From Calcarisporiella thermophila CBS 279.70 (taxonomy: Eukaryota > Calcarisporiellomycota): 64,000 nucleotides of DNA. Both the position numbers and the translations under genes were made by a program. The stretch lies in assembly GCF_041956535.1 (NCBI RefSeq), contig NW_027192194.1:1005103-1069102 (forward strand), read 5' to 3'. Positions 35,224-46,039 of the stretch are shown piece after piece. Position 1 is the stretch's first letter, and every line of letters starts with the position of its first letter. Under the pieces are notes generated by a model. That model ran no database searches. It had not been told where the DNA came from and saw only the letters and a program-made list of their open reading frames with translations.

Positions 35224-36134
35224 AACGACGCACTTGAAAGATTTTTAATTTATCGCGTTTGAAGGTGATTTACGCGACGCTATAAAAGTGACTGCTCTTT
35301 TAATTGCTCAGTTCCTATACTGCTTATCTGAATGGCTTTTATTCATTTTCGGTCAATACATTTCAGGGAGAATTCACAGTTAATTCTTTCAAAAATTAAG
35401 ACACCCCATCTAACCTTGCAGAAGCGCTGTGAAAATATACTTCGAGTATTTATTTTAAAGCCAGGGAAATAGAATGGACCATGAAACGTAAGGATAAGTG
35501 ATTCTGCTCCATTATGTGATAAAGCATATCGAAAAAGAAGTTTGGTTTAGTGGAATAGAAGAGCTGATGGAGTTGATCTCCTCAACTCCGTAGTGGTCCT
35601 ACTCCTAGCATGAAGCTTCATGGCTGAAAGATATGACGAAAATCGTGCCTTACCCTCACATAGCAATAAACGGAAAAAAAGTAGTAGTGTCGAGATAATA
35701 CAAACCACAATTGCAAACAATAATGCATTTGTGGTTATGGATCATAGTGAGTTATTAAAAGAAAAAGACCAAAAACAAGTTATTGAGAATCAAACCCACC
35801 CTTGACTTATGTGTAGGTGAAACATATTAGTGCGCTCATCGACCCTATCTTTATGTCTTGAATTGAGTAGAGGGCCAGCCCTGCTCAATAGTGTCATACC
35901 GTATATAGGCTCTTTCCTCTCTGCCCTCCCTTAATATTTCCGTGGATTGGTTTGCCTACTCTTCCTATCTACGGTATCTCTTAGTGTAATCCAATTTTAT
36001 TTGGAATTTTTCACAAGTACAGGCGCTGGTTTATTAACTTTAATAACTTTATGATTCAACATTTTGTGAAATTTCCAGCTCTCTCATAATCCGATCCATC
36101 CTATTTTTCCTCGCTCCCGCTTCTTCTTCATTTC
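35224..36134. other. Intergenic, divergent promoters of Zwilch and DET1
   Basis: AT-rich, then a pyrimidine-rich stretch before the DET1 ATG. One weak small ORF is listed separately. Confidence 0.5.
35620..35805 (+). CDS. Weak candidate small ORF, 61 residues
   Basis: It starts with ATG, is hydrophilic, and has a basic KRKKSSS patch and no recognisable domain. It could be chance or a short upstream transcript of DET1. Confidence 0.2.
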   Translation: MAERYDENRALPSHSNKRKKSSSVEIIQTTIANNNAFVVMDHSELLKEKDQKQVIENQTHP

Positions 36135-38500
36135 ATGATGCTGAAGCGTAAAAGTAGACATCGATGCATCGTTAATCTTGCTCGTGATCGCGAGCTTGGT
36201 CAATACCATTCTCGCCACCCGATGACGGTCGCCCGCGAGTTCTACAGCATACTCGCTCCAAATACCATCCTCTACAACATTCAAGTTTATCCCGGCCTCG
36301 TGATGCGCAGATTCACTCCCGATGGCAAAGTAAATTCACTAATTTGTGCATTTAAGCTCTCATCGCTAACCATGTACAATGGATCTTCCAGCATTTAATT
36401 TGCTTTTCTAGACGCCAAACTGCAATCAGGCTGTACAATTTCTTGGGTGTATGCTCTGTAGGCACAGAGGAAGTGTCACAGGGTGATGAAAGCGACGTTT
36501 CATTCGAGAAATTTTTCTCGTTTAGATATGAGCAGGTGGTGACGGAGAACGCAGATCAACAACTTTGCAAGGATTTCTGTATTATCATGCCCGATCAACG
36601 ATTGGTAATTCCTCATCCTTGGCGAGATGTGAGATTGTGAATATTGACTAACGAAATCCACAGATGATATTGGCTTCAACTGGAACGATAGTGCAGGAAG
36701 TACCACAGAATGAACGACACTTGCTGAGATATATCCCACAAATAGAAGATTATGTGTTTTATGTGGTCGATATTGCGACAGGAGAGGTTTGTCTTCTAAT
36801 TAGTGTTCTGCCGGGGAACCTTTATCTAATCGCTTTGACCGCGCAAATCTCTAGGTGAAGGATAAGAAATCGTACAAGAATGATTATATCCCGTTGCAAA
36901 ATCACTCTGGTGTGGCTCTGTATGGAAGAATATTTGCGATTACCTCCATCAAAAACCAGACCATTTCCCTATTGCAGATCAAGGTTCTCTCCTCTTGCGC
37001 CACTCTACTTTTGAATGGGTCTGCTGACTGAGTGCTTTCTCTTTGGAATCTCTTCTTTAGGAGGATGGAAAGATCGTGGAGCTGCGCAGAATTGGTGCAT
37101 TCACCTACGATGATGACGAACTTCTACTTGCTTTTCATCAGGAACAAGAGGACCGTTACCTTGCTTCCCGTCGCCAACTTAATGCCTGGCGAGCGGGAAG
37201 AATATCGGGTGAGGATATCGATATGGAAATAGAGGCGGCCACCAATTCAACCACATTTGCCCCGCTCTCTGATTTATCCGAGCTAAGTCATCAGGTACCC
37301 TGCGTAAACCCGGTAGCACCTGCTACTTCCGTGTCAGGAGGAGCGACCGTACTCTCCTTCCTGAACAATCTGTCCTCGCTGAATGAGACCACCAACGACT
37401 TTAGTAATAGTCCTAACATCGAAAGGGAGCCAATCGGGGGGATCAGGCACCGTTTGCTCTCCTATTTATTTCGAAAGGCGTACTGCGCGAACGACAGGTA
37501 GTCAAGGCATCCTAAGGGGGTGGCTACCGTGCATCTTAAAGCTAACTCTTGTGTCTATATGGATAGAGGGACCTCGTTGCGCCATTTTTATCGCAACTTT
37601 AACTATTTCCACTCTCTGGTGATCTCAAGGTCGCAGTTTTTGGACGACGAACACCTGCTTATCCGATTTGTGAATCCCGAGGCCCGTGTACGTACCCGCA
37701 CCCAAATCTTTTGATAGTTTGCGAGAGGGCCACATGGACGTTCGTCTTGACTAACTTGTCTCTTTTCACAATGCAGCAAAATGAATCCGGCAGTGGCACC
37801 GTGCTCTTCGTCATCTATAATTTCCATACCACTCAGGTGGTCGCCGTATACGACGACACGTCCGAAGAGCTTCTGACCTTGTTCGAAGAGAATATGGACA
37901 CTTTTCGAGATACGGGCGACATGCCACACACAAGTTTTGTATCCACTTATAGCAATAACATCGCGACGCGAGAGTTGCTCAGAAAGCAGAAATATGCCAT
38001 CATCCATTCCCGAAATGGGGGACTTTCGCAGTTTGTGCGGCGAACCCTTTCACTCTTACCATTTAGCCCACAGTCGTTTTCGGAGAGCCCATACTTTGAT
38101 CTCGGATTGTACAGTTACGACGAGAAATTGATGGGAGCCCTGGAGAGGTAGTCTATTGATTTTTTTTTTATTCGGGCGACGCTATTCCCTTTGCTAACTC
38201 GTGCGCCGGTTGATCCCCTCAAAGGCCGAGGCATACTCAGGACTACCCGATACGATTTTATTCACGCCGAACAGGCGAGCTCAAATTCAAGCTTGATCCC
38301 AATCCCCCCAACCGAACCCTCCGGGGAATCAAGTAAGTATCAGCCGAGTAACCAGCATTGAACTCTGTGGTTCTAATCGTTTCCCTTTGGCCAGGCGTTA
38401 TGTACATTTTATTGCACACCCTATCTACCCATTCATTATCTCTGTACAGTATAGCATTATGCACGCGACGGCAGTGAACATCCATTTGCAAGAGGCCTGA
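36135..38500 (+). CDS. DET1: DET1 homologue (DDB1-associated regulator of CUL4 ubiquitin ligase)
   Basis: Nine exons, join(36135..36329,36392..36604,36664..36786,36855..36983,37061..37497,37567..37687,37777..38147,38225..38332,38395..38500), 600 residues against 550 in human. DET1 binds DDB1 with DDA1 and an E2-like partner and steers CUL4 ligases; in plants it represses light signalling, in animals it targets c-Jun with COP1. Conserved blocks: GLVMRRFTPDGK then HLICFSRRQTAIRLYNF; ELRRIGAFTYDDDELL; IGGIRHRLLSYLFRKAY; SQFLDDEHLLIRF; TVLFVIYNFHTTQVVAVYDD; ESPYFDLGLYSYDEK; and PIRFYSRRTGELKFKL. Exon 2 begins at 36392, not at the later AG, because only this gives the HLICFS block. Confidence 0.93.
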
Positions 38501-39747
38501 AGTAGGGCGATTTGTCACTGTATGTGTGTCTTTATTATAATTAATAGTATCAAGATTGCACATCAATGGTTACGTAGACAGCACCTTTGCTGTGCTGTAG
38601 GTCTTAAAAAATGCGCCCCCCTTGTTGTTACACCTACTCGGCTGAGATGAAGAAATGCAAATCATACAGCGATCTTGAAAGGAAAAGTGGAATTAAAGGG
38701 GGCCTTCGCTCTCACCATCCCATCACAAGGCCTCTGAAGAGTTGAGAAAATCTCACCCAATTACTAGATACTCAATATGGTTTCACTTGCATGTTTTGCA
38801 GATGCATTTCCAGAGGCCATGGCGCTAAAATCTCGCGACTGCCGGTTATGCTCACACTTAATGGAAGGTGATCGCTTCCGTAAGGAGCCAGGCATTGATA
38901 ATTCAGCCTGCGTTTAGCAGTATTATGGGTTGGCTATACGATACCTGCTGTAGAGATGGATTTGGTCGATATCCCATGACCTTTCTACAACTTGGATGCC
39001 CCTGTTGCACTATGTCCATGGCTTGAATTACTGAGAAAGCAGCGTGGTATTGCATACTGACGGTGATGTTGAAAGGGGTTCGGCCACTTGTTCGGTGCCT
39101 AAGCACACGTGCACATGGGCTGCTAGAGAAGGTTAAGGGCAGGGAGAGAAAACTCCAGAAGTAGGCGTCTTTGAGGTGGTGACGTTCATTGTATTATCAC
39201 TGCAGCAAAGCTAAGCAAAGACAAAGCCTTTGCAGACTCTTGGGGAAACAGCCAGTGGCAATATCCGGCAATGTGGTATTGAAACCTGCCAGCAGCGCAA
39301 TGCGTAAAGACACGGGAGAGGAGGGGATCTTGGAGCCCGCAATACGCTCAGTTTTTCCATGATCACCGAGGCCAACTGATCCTGACAGGCGGGTTTTCAG
39401 GGGTTTCGAGGGTTTGAAGGCAGCAAGCTCTAAAAGGGAAAATAGGCTCGAGGTCCGTGGACCCTTCGGGATTTCGTTTTTGGCAGCAGCGAGATTCCGG
39501 AGAAAATTAAGGCTCCGGCAGCCTCGACTTTCCCTCCGGGCCAGCAGTCGCCTCAAAATCAAAACGGCAAATCCTTGGTGCGAATTAAGGATGCAAGAAC
39601 ATTCGCCAGAAACCTGAACACTTGCCTCCCCGCTGCTGCGGATCCAAGTCCTTCGTTGGTGGCGTCTCAAATAGGAGAGTTTCTAAATGAAATATCTTCC
39701 TCGGTCACGCTCCTCCCTTTGCCCCCTCGCCTCCACTGCTCTCCACC
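38501..39747. other. Intergenic, DET1 3' region and promoter of the RING gene
   Basis: 1.25 kb. Mixed composition; about 39200-39670 is GC-rich and open on the minus strand for 157 codons without any family feature. No gene called. Confidence 0.5.
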
Positions 39748-41401
39748 ATGTCCCATTTCCTCATCCCCATCATTGCGATATGGTGTAGCTTTCTGGCCCT
39801 TATCTCCGCGGCCTCCGTCGCTGCCCAGCAGCTGAACTATGTGTTGGAGGTCCAGCTCTTCGAAGGCAAAGGCAATGAGGGGCAGCATCAAATAGCGTCC
39901 CTGCGATGGAATGCCTTGTCGTTGTCTCCCAATCCACCCACCTACATCCAGGTGATTATCCCCTGCTTTTGACTCCTATTTCTAGCGTCTTGTTAATACG
40001 ATGGTCTGGGGATCTCCTTTTCTAGGGCAATATAGCACTCTACGGCTCGGACTCCTCTTTCCCCTCATCTGCCCAGCGCTGGATAGCCGCGGCCATTTGC
40101 TCCACTTCCAATGTCGCACAGGTTCTCACCGCAGCCCAGCAGAATCAGGCGAGCGCCGTCGTCCTATTCGGCACTTCCCCGAACCAGTGCGTGCTCCCTC
40201 CCAACGCATCCTCTTTCCACCTCCCTCTTTTTCTCGTCCAAACCGGCTCCACACAGCAGATATCCGGGCTCGCCAACTCCCAAGGAAGCGCAAGGGGGGT
40301 GCTCCAGATCGCCCCGACCATGGAGAGCGATGAAATCACGCAAGATGTGGCCGCGCATGCTGGCTATGTGGCCTTGCTTACGTTGTATGTGGTGGGTGGG
40401 ATCATGATCTTGCTCTTTGGCGTGTTGGTGGTCTATGCGGTCCGGAGGAAGAGGAGGATGAGGGCCACCCCGATGCCTCCAGGGCCCCAGTTCGTCATGT
40501 CCATCCGGACCGATCTCCCTGGCATTCCCCGCGAGGTTGTGGAGAGCTTCACGGTGAAGCGGTTTATTTCCCGAACCGTCCCCCTTCATCCCGGCTCTGC
40601 CTCCAACGCGACCAACGGGGCCGCCCACCCGGAGCCCGACCTCCAGGCCACGACCACCCCGACTCCAGGGGCCACCATGGTCGAGGTGCACGCCTCTCCC
40701 TTGCCTATGTCGAAAATGAGGGCGTCGACCGGCACGAATCTCTTCTCGGAGTATTTCGCTAGCCACCTCCAGCGGCCTACGATGGAGGAGATATTGGGCA
40801 CAAAAGGGGCGGTGCCACAAGAAGAAGGAAACACGAGACGCCGGGGGAGAGTGACGCGGCAGAACACCGTCCAGAGCACGCTGCTGGATCCACAGCTCAC
40901 CTGTGCCATATGCCTGTGCGATTTCGAGGAGAAGTAAGTGCCCTTTCACTCCGTTGCCCAACCCCCTTCCCCTCCCCCTCACCCTGGTTGATGCTTTTAG
41001 TGAGCGGGTCAGAATATTGCCGTGTGGCCATGAGTATCATACCGCCTGTGTGGATCCCTGGCTGATCCGCAAATCCACCCAGTGCGCCATTTGCAAATGT
41101 GACTTTGCAGGGTTTCAGTATGCCCGGCCGCCCCCACACCTGTATTCTCCTGCCGAGGCGGATGCAGGGCCACTACCACCTCCTCCTTCCCCCCCTCCTC
41201 CCCCCCATCCGTAGGAGCGAGAGGGAGGGTTCCCTCCTCTGGATTCCCATGAGAGATAGGGCCTTGGAAGAGTGGCAGGATATTGAGCAGGGCGCCGAGT
41301 CTGAGCGAAGCCGTGTGGGTGAGCCGATCTGGCGGAGGATAGTAGGGCAAGGGCGGAGCACACTCGAGCGATGGTTTACCGGAAGAAGAGCGACCTACTA
41401 G
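39748..41401 (+). CDS. PA-TM-RING type E3 ubiquitin ligase
   Basis: Four exons, join(39748..39951,40026..40933,41001..41141,41215..41401), 479 residues. A signal peptide (FLIPIIAIWCSFLALIS) leads into a protease-associated-like luminal domain (about residues 30-180; GNIALYGSDSSFPSSAQRW, ASAVVLFGTSPNQC). One transmembrane helix follows (YVALLTLYVVGGIMILLFGVLVVY) with a basic stop-transfer. The cytosolic RING-H2 finger is complete: CAICLCDFEE, then LPCGHEYHTACVDPWL, then CAICKCDF, cut by intron 2. Such ligases (Tul1/RNF13/RNF167 style) sit on endosome, Golgi or vacuole. Intron 3 (41142-41214, polypyrimidine then TAG) is inferred: it replaces a Pro-only tail by a sensible one (LLWIPMRDRALEEWQDIE, GEPIWRRIVG). 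If it is retained, the protein stops at 41214. Confidence 0.9.
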
Positions 41402-41916
41402 ATACCTTCATTCACTTAATTTAATGTTATTTCATGGTTATTTAATTTGCTATTCCCATTCGATAAACATATCGTCGAAGGGATCTGTACTATGTATTCA
41501 ATTCGAATGATTTGTATATTTGTACCTATTTATCCTCCCCTCATTCTCTTTCCTTCTTTCCTTCCTTCCAGCCTCGCTCTCTCCCTTCCCCCCTCTCAGG
41601 GCCCTCCCATCTCCGCTAGAATCTTCATTGACACTAGGCATGTGATCTATTTGGAAATAAAGGGTGGACGCATGTTCAGCTTTTCTTCCATTTTCCAACT
41701 AGCATAAATTAGCAACATAGACCTCCAAAAGACAAGGAGAACAACACATGAGTTTAAGAGACGAGGGGGAAATATTGAACAAATAAAAAGATAATAACGA
41801 AAAAGAAAATAGATATAAAAGGTATATAGAATTATTGAATCAAGCGTTTTAATTAGGGCGATGGGAACACATGAATGGGGGAGAGGAGGAGGAGAAGAGG
41901 GGAGGAGGGGGGGGGA
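41402..41916. other. Convergent intergenic region
   Basis: 3' regions of the RING and PPxY genes, pyrimidine-rich then A-rich. No gene seen. Confidence 0.6.
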
Positions 41917-42918
41917 TTACGATTTCAGCGAGGGGTACATCCGTGCCACGTCCTGATCCACGCTTGGCTCGCCGGCCAATATCGTCTCGAGATGGGGAGC
42001 ACTGGGTGTGTATTCGGGGGGCGGGTCTGCTGGGTCCAGTTCGAAAGGCAATTCCTTGGTGTAGGAGGAGCTCGACTCGGGCGCGTCCGTAACCTTGCCC
42101 ACGCTGCGGACCGTCTGCAGCAATATCTCGGTCGAGGGCTGGGTGGGCTCGTTTTCAGTTGAGCTGCTATTGAACCAGTGGCCATGCTCACGTATTCGGT
42201 GGGCGCCGCCGGAAGATATACTCGTCAAGGGGTCGGCATCGGTTTCGGGGCCGAGTTCGCTAGGATGGTGAGGCTGCCTGGTCTGGCCGGTGTCTTCTGC
42301 CGCTGGAGAGGAGGGCTCCCGGTCGGCTACCGGCCGTGGGATCGTTCGTTCGCCGCCTTCGTCTCGATTACTTGCAAGAGGGCCATTCAGAGAGGTCCCA
42401 TGGTTGGAGCTCGGGCCACGGCCTTCTTCTAGGATCTCTTTTCGCTGCCCCCTTTTCCTCTCTTGGGCCTTTCCCCTTGCCTCTCGCTTCTTCTTCCGCT
42501 TCCTGACGCGCCAAATCATGAGGATGGCGATGATCAAAATGGTCAGCACGAAGAGGCTCCCCACGACGCTGAATATGATGATAAATTTGTGGATAATTAG
42601 CTGCTCCTCCTCCAGTATCTGCCTCCCGGAAGCGAATTGGCTAATGAGGGTGTCGTTTGACTTACTCGGCGAGTGTTGGGCTTGATGAGCGGTCGTGAGG
42701 GGTGGCGAGGGAGTGGGCGTTAATTGAGAGGGAGAGGTGGTGGAAGGCGCTAGGCGGGGGTAGTGGTGATGCATGGATGGAAGGGAGTAGGAGTCGGAAT
42801 GGAGAAGATTCCACGAGTGCTCATGGGCGAGGGTGAAGATCGAGAAGGAAGAGCAGGAGGAGGAGGAGGAGAGGGTGAGAAAGCAGAGCGAGTAACTCAT
42901 GTAGCGCCGTACAGCCAT
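41917..42918 (-). CDS. Single-pass membrane protein with C-terminal PPxY motif
   Basis: Single exon, 333 residues. It starts with a likely signal peptide (MAVRRYMSYSLCFLTLSSSS), followed by a Ser/Thr/Pro/His-rich luminal part of about 90 residues, one transmembrane helix (FIIIFSVVGSLFVLTILIIAILMIW), a strongly basic juxtamembrane stretch (RVRKRKKKREARGK), and a disordered cytosolic tail. Near the C-terminus DPPPEYTP is a PPxY ligand for WW domains, typical of adaptors or substrates of NEDD4/Rsp5 ligases. No family name can be given. The neighbour, ending 515 nt away, is a membrane RING ligase, which may be chance. GC content is higher than in the 20-36 kb part of the window. Confidence 0.75.
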   Translation of the reverse strand: MAVRRYMSYSLCFLTLSSSSSCSSFSIFTLAHEHSWNLLHSDSYSLPSMHHHYPRLAPSTTSPSQLTPTPSPPLTTAHQAQHSPSKSNDTLISQFASGRQILEEEQLIIHKFIIIFSVVGSLFVLTILIIAILMIWRVRKRKKKREARGKAQERKRGQRKEILEEGRGPSSNHGTSLNGPLASNRDEGGERTIPRPVADREPSSPAAEDTGQTRQPHHPSELGPETDADPLTSISSGGAHRIREHGHWFNSSSTENEPTQPSTEILLQTVRSVGKVTDAPESSSSYTKELPFELDPADPPPEYTPSAPHLETILAGEPSVDQDVARMYPSLKS

Positions 42919-44773
42919 GACTGGGCGGCCTTGCTTGAAACGCCGTCCGGCGGGTTAAACTTGGTGTCGAGAGCTAGAGGTGGTCGTCCGCTCTGCACCA
43001 ACGTTCTTTCACGCTTGCCGAGAAAAAAAAAAAAAAATGAAAAGAATAAAGTATAGAGGAAAAAGAGAAGGAGGAGCGAAGAGCGCCAAGAGATTTTCCT
43101 GAGAAAAAATAATCAAGGGGTTGGATCAATCTCCCAGTGCTCTAGACGAGATAATGAGAACGACGTCAAGGGGGATGACTAAAGACCTCTCGTAGAGAGC
43201 AGGATAAGTAAAGGGGGCTATAATAGATACCTATTAGTCCAGATCAAAAACATAGGAGATTAGAGGACCCAAGGGGATGCACGGCAATGGCGGAAAATTA
43301 ATCGAAGGGAGATCGGCGGGATGGGAAAGCAGGAGGGCGCAGAATGAGCGCAGAAGAGACCGCTCTTTTGTTGTGCAAAGAGCTGAATGACCGATCTTCC
43401 TTAAAGAACAAAAAAAATAGCCTCTTATTTTTGTGCAAGCTGGGTGTTTCTACATGGAAAGACTTAAGAGTCTAAGGACAAGCCCACCAACGCATATTGG
43501 CCAAAACTGCACCCCACGCAACCTCGGACTGTTCCTTTTTTTGCAATACCAGGCCCACGATAGTTCATCTGAAAGTTTGCCCGATTAGCCCATAGATGAG
43601 CGGCAGATAGGCTCGATTGCCTTTTGCCGACTTCATTGTCTTAGGCCTTTTCCTGCGCGAGGGGACGCCCTTTGTCCAGCAAGCCAACCATTTGGGTCAT
43701 CCATGATGGGAAACACGGATTCCAAGCAGAAATCTTGAGAGCGCAATCCCATCCATTCATTCATGGCTCAATCTCTTGGAGTACCAGAGGATTGGACCCT
43801 CTCGAGCTTGTAGAATAACGTCAAGATTGCACCTCCTTGTCCATGGGCATCCAAAGGGAGATGAATCTTCCACATTGCAAGTGGTGCTTCTACAAGACGG
43901 GACGGGCATTAACAGATGCCGGGCGGCGCATTGGTAAAGTCGCCGTGGAAGCTTTGTGCCTCCGGCCCAGTTGAGGCGAGGTTGGCTCGCTACAGCCACA
44001 GCCATGGGAAAGTCAGTGCCAGGGCTTGCCGGCCATAACAAAGACAGGATGCCTATACGGGCAGATATGAAATTATCGCGTGTCGTGTGGTTATGCAGGA
44101 AAACCGTTCTTGTGAGGCTACGGCACCACTAGAATGGGCAAGTGGCTTAATTAGTGATAGGTTCTACCGCAGCCGCACAAACCTTACTCCTTCCCTACCA
44201 ACTCTGTTTTAGCGTTTCTTGTCCGACGGCCCTTGGCGCTGCCCGGCGCTCCCCTTTCTAGCGAGAGCGGCCCCTTGGGAAGCATTTAGGCCATGAAACG
44301 AGGGGCTATGGGCTCTCCATGGCCATGTCAGAAGGCTCGGGCCTTTTAGTCTCAGAGAAGGCTCTCCCCGGCCAGGAGGGAAAGGGGGTGGCCCTGATCT
44401 GTCAAAGTCATCTAACTTCATTCTCCAGCAGCACTCAGTCTACACGTTCAAAAACAACAGAAAAACAACGGGGATATAAAGAAGAGTGATCAAATTTGAA
44501 CAAGAAAACAAAAACACTAGTATTGAAGGGGAGAGGGCAAGGTGGAGAGGAGCGAGCGCGGGAGAGCAAACAGGCAGAGCCACTTTCAGGGTAGGGAATA
44601 GGGGGTCCAGGGAGGAGTAAAAAAACAAACTAATTTTCAAGCGTAAAGAAAAAGCATAGAGAACGTGAAAAGGGCATATCAAATAAAAAATGGTTGGAGG
44701 AAAGTTACAAGGAAGAGGAGGTATAGAATAAAAAATATATATATATATATTTATGTATGTCTGTAGCTGGCTC
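42919..44773. other. Intergenic, 1.85 kb with no supported gene
   Basis: It holds the A-rich promoter of the PPxY gene, then mixed GC-richer DNA with open frames at 43757-44041 and 44209-44421 that lack an ATG at the right place or any family feature. It ends with a short (TA)n run near 44736-44751 downstream of ARL8. Confidence 0.5.
44736..44751. repeat. Short (AT)n microsatellite
   Basis: About eight AT dinucleotides just beyond the ARL8 stop codon, in the presumed 3' UTR. Confidence 0.7.
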
Positions 44774-45615
44774 TTATTTCGCGCCCTTGCCCTTTTTGAT
44801 CAGCCACTGGAGCGTGATGTCGATGTTGACCTGGTTCTTGGCCGAGATAGAGTAGCAGGACACCTCGCGATTCGTGATGGCCTTCAGATTCCTATAGAAG
44901 ACGTACCGGCGGGTTAGAGGGGTGGCCGGTGCTCATGCAGAGCAGAGCTACTTACAGGGCCTCAATCAACTCGTCCACCTTCAGCGCTTCGGGTAAGTCG
45001 TTTTTGTTTCCCAATACGAGAACGGGAATTCCAGCGAGCTGTGGGCGATCGAGCAGGTTCTTCAACTCTGTCCGTGCGATGTCGAGCTTCTCGTGGTCCG
45101 CTGCATCCACCACAAAGCTAATCCAATCGGGCAATGTGAGTCATGGATCGCGGAGCCTCCCATGGCTTCCTTCAATGTACTTACACAATGGCATTGACCC
45201 CACGGCAATATCGCTCCCACATACTCCTGAATCGCGGCTGGCCCCCGATATCCCAGAGTTTCATCGTGACGTTATCTTTGGTGAGCTTGCGCATGTTGAA
45301 GCCCACGGTTGGGATCATGTCTTCCGTGAAATGGCCCGACTACCATGCGCATTAGGATGATGAATGAGAGGGTCTATCGAAGCGAGAGATCGCTGGTGTA
45401 CTTACTGCAATGACATTGACAAGGGTCGTCTTGCCGCTATTCTGAAGGCCCACCAGCGTAAGCTCCATCTCCGTCTAGATAGAGAAAAAACAAATAAATA
45501 TCCAGGGCAATGCATGTACTCCATCTCGCCGAGGAAATCCCCGCGAGGATGATCACCCAACCTTAAAGAAGAGGCTTCGAAGCCAATCGAGTAGCGATTT
45601 TATTATGGAGGTCAT
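44774..45615 (-). CDS. ARL8: Arf-like GTPase ARL8
   Basis: Five exons, complement(join(44774..44891,44956..45117,45185..45339,45406..45474,45562..45615)), 185 residues (human 186). ARL8 recruits kinesin adaptors and HOPS to lysosomes or vacuoles, driving outward transport and fusion. Seen: an amphipathic N-terminus ([15 protein letters not shown]) without the Gly2 used for myristoylation in ARFs, as expected for the acetyl-Met type of ARL8; P-loop GLQNSGKT; switch I PTVGFNM; switch [25 protein letters not shown]; and the C-terminal [11 protein letters not shown]. The splice joining NAI to [11 protein letters not shown] restores the family sequence. Saccharomyces lacks it; many filamentous fungi keep it. 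Confidence 0.96.
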
Positions 45616-46039
45616 TTCGGGTGAAGATGATGCAAAGTTGGTAGAGAATGGCGAGAGGGAGAGAGAGAAATGGACAAAAATGAAGCTGCACAAAAGGAGT
45701 AAGAGGACCGCTCGCGTGCGGACCAATCACCGCCCGAGTTCGCTCCTTCAATTTTTTTTTGCTTTTTATATTCACGCATCAGAAAACCAGAAAAGGGGGC
45801 CAGCGCAAAGGGGAAGCGCTTGAAGGGCCAAAGGAGAAAAGCAGTGCGTGATTGGAGTGGAGGCGGGCTGAGCGAGGCAGGCCACCCTAGCCCTCTTCTC
45901 TTCTGAAGCAGCAGTTGTCTTCTGAAGGCATTTCGCAGCCGGCTAAGCCACCGCTGCGCTGAAACTCGGCCAAGGTTGGGGGAGAGCAAATAGATTCCCT
46001 CTCTTCATCGTCCCTCTCCGCCAGCGAGCTCTTCCCGCC
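45616..46039. promoter_or_regulatory. Shared divergent promoter region, ARL8 and LEO1
   Basis: 424 nt separate the two start codons, transcribed away from each other. It holds purine-rich DNA on the ARL8 side and GC-rich DNA near LEO1. No specific element identified. Confidence 0.5.

Noticed and set aside
36415-36440. Later acceptor (TTTTCTAG) for DET1 exon 2
   Set aside because: It puts the exon out of frame; the CCAG at 36390-36391 gives the conserved HLICFS block.
39197-39670. 157-codon minus-strand frame in GC-rich DNA
   Set aside because: Composition-driven, rich in Arg/Ser/Leu, no domain, and lies in the promoter region of the RING gene. It could be re-examined if transcripts appear.
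41142-41214. Poly-Pro tail of the RING protein as the true C-terminus
   Set aside because: The segment has donor, pyrimidine tract and acceptor, and the spliced product has a more natural tail; kept only as an alternative isoform.
43757-44421. Open frames in the 42.9-44.8 kb gap
   Set aside because: No proper ATG or no recognisable motif; no splice-consistent extension found.
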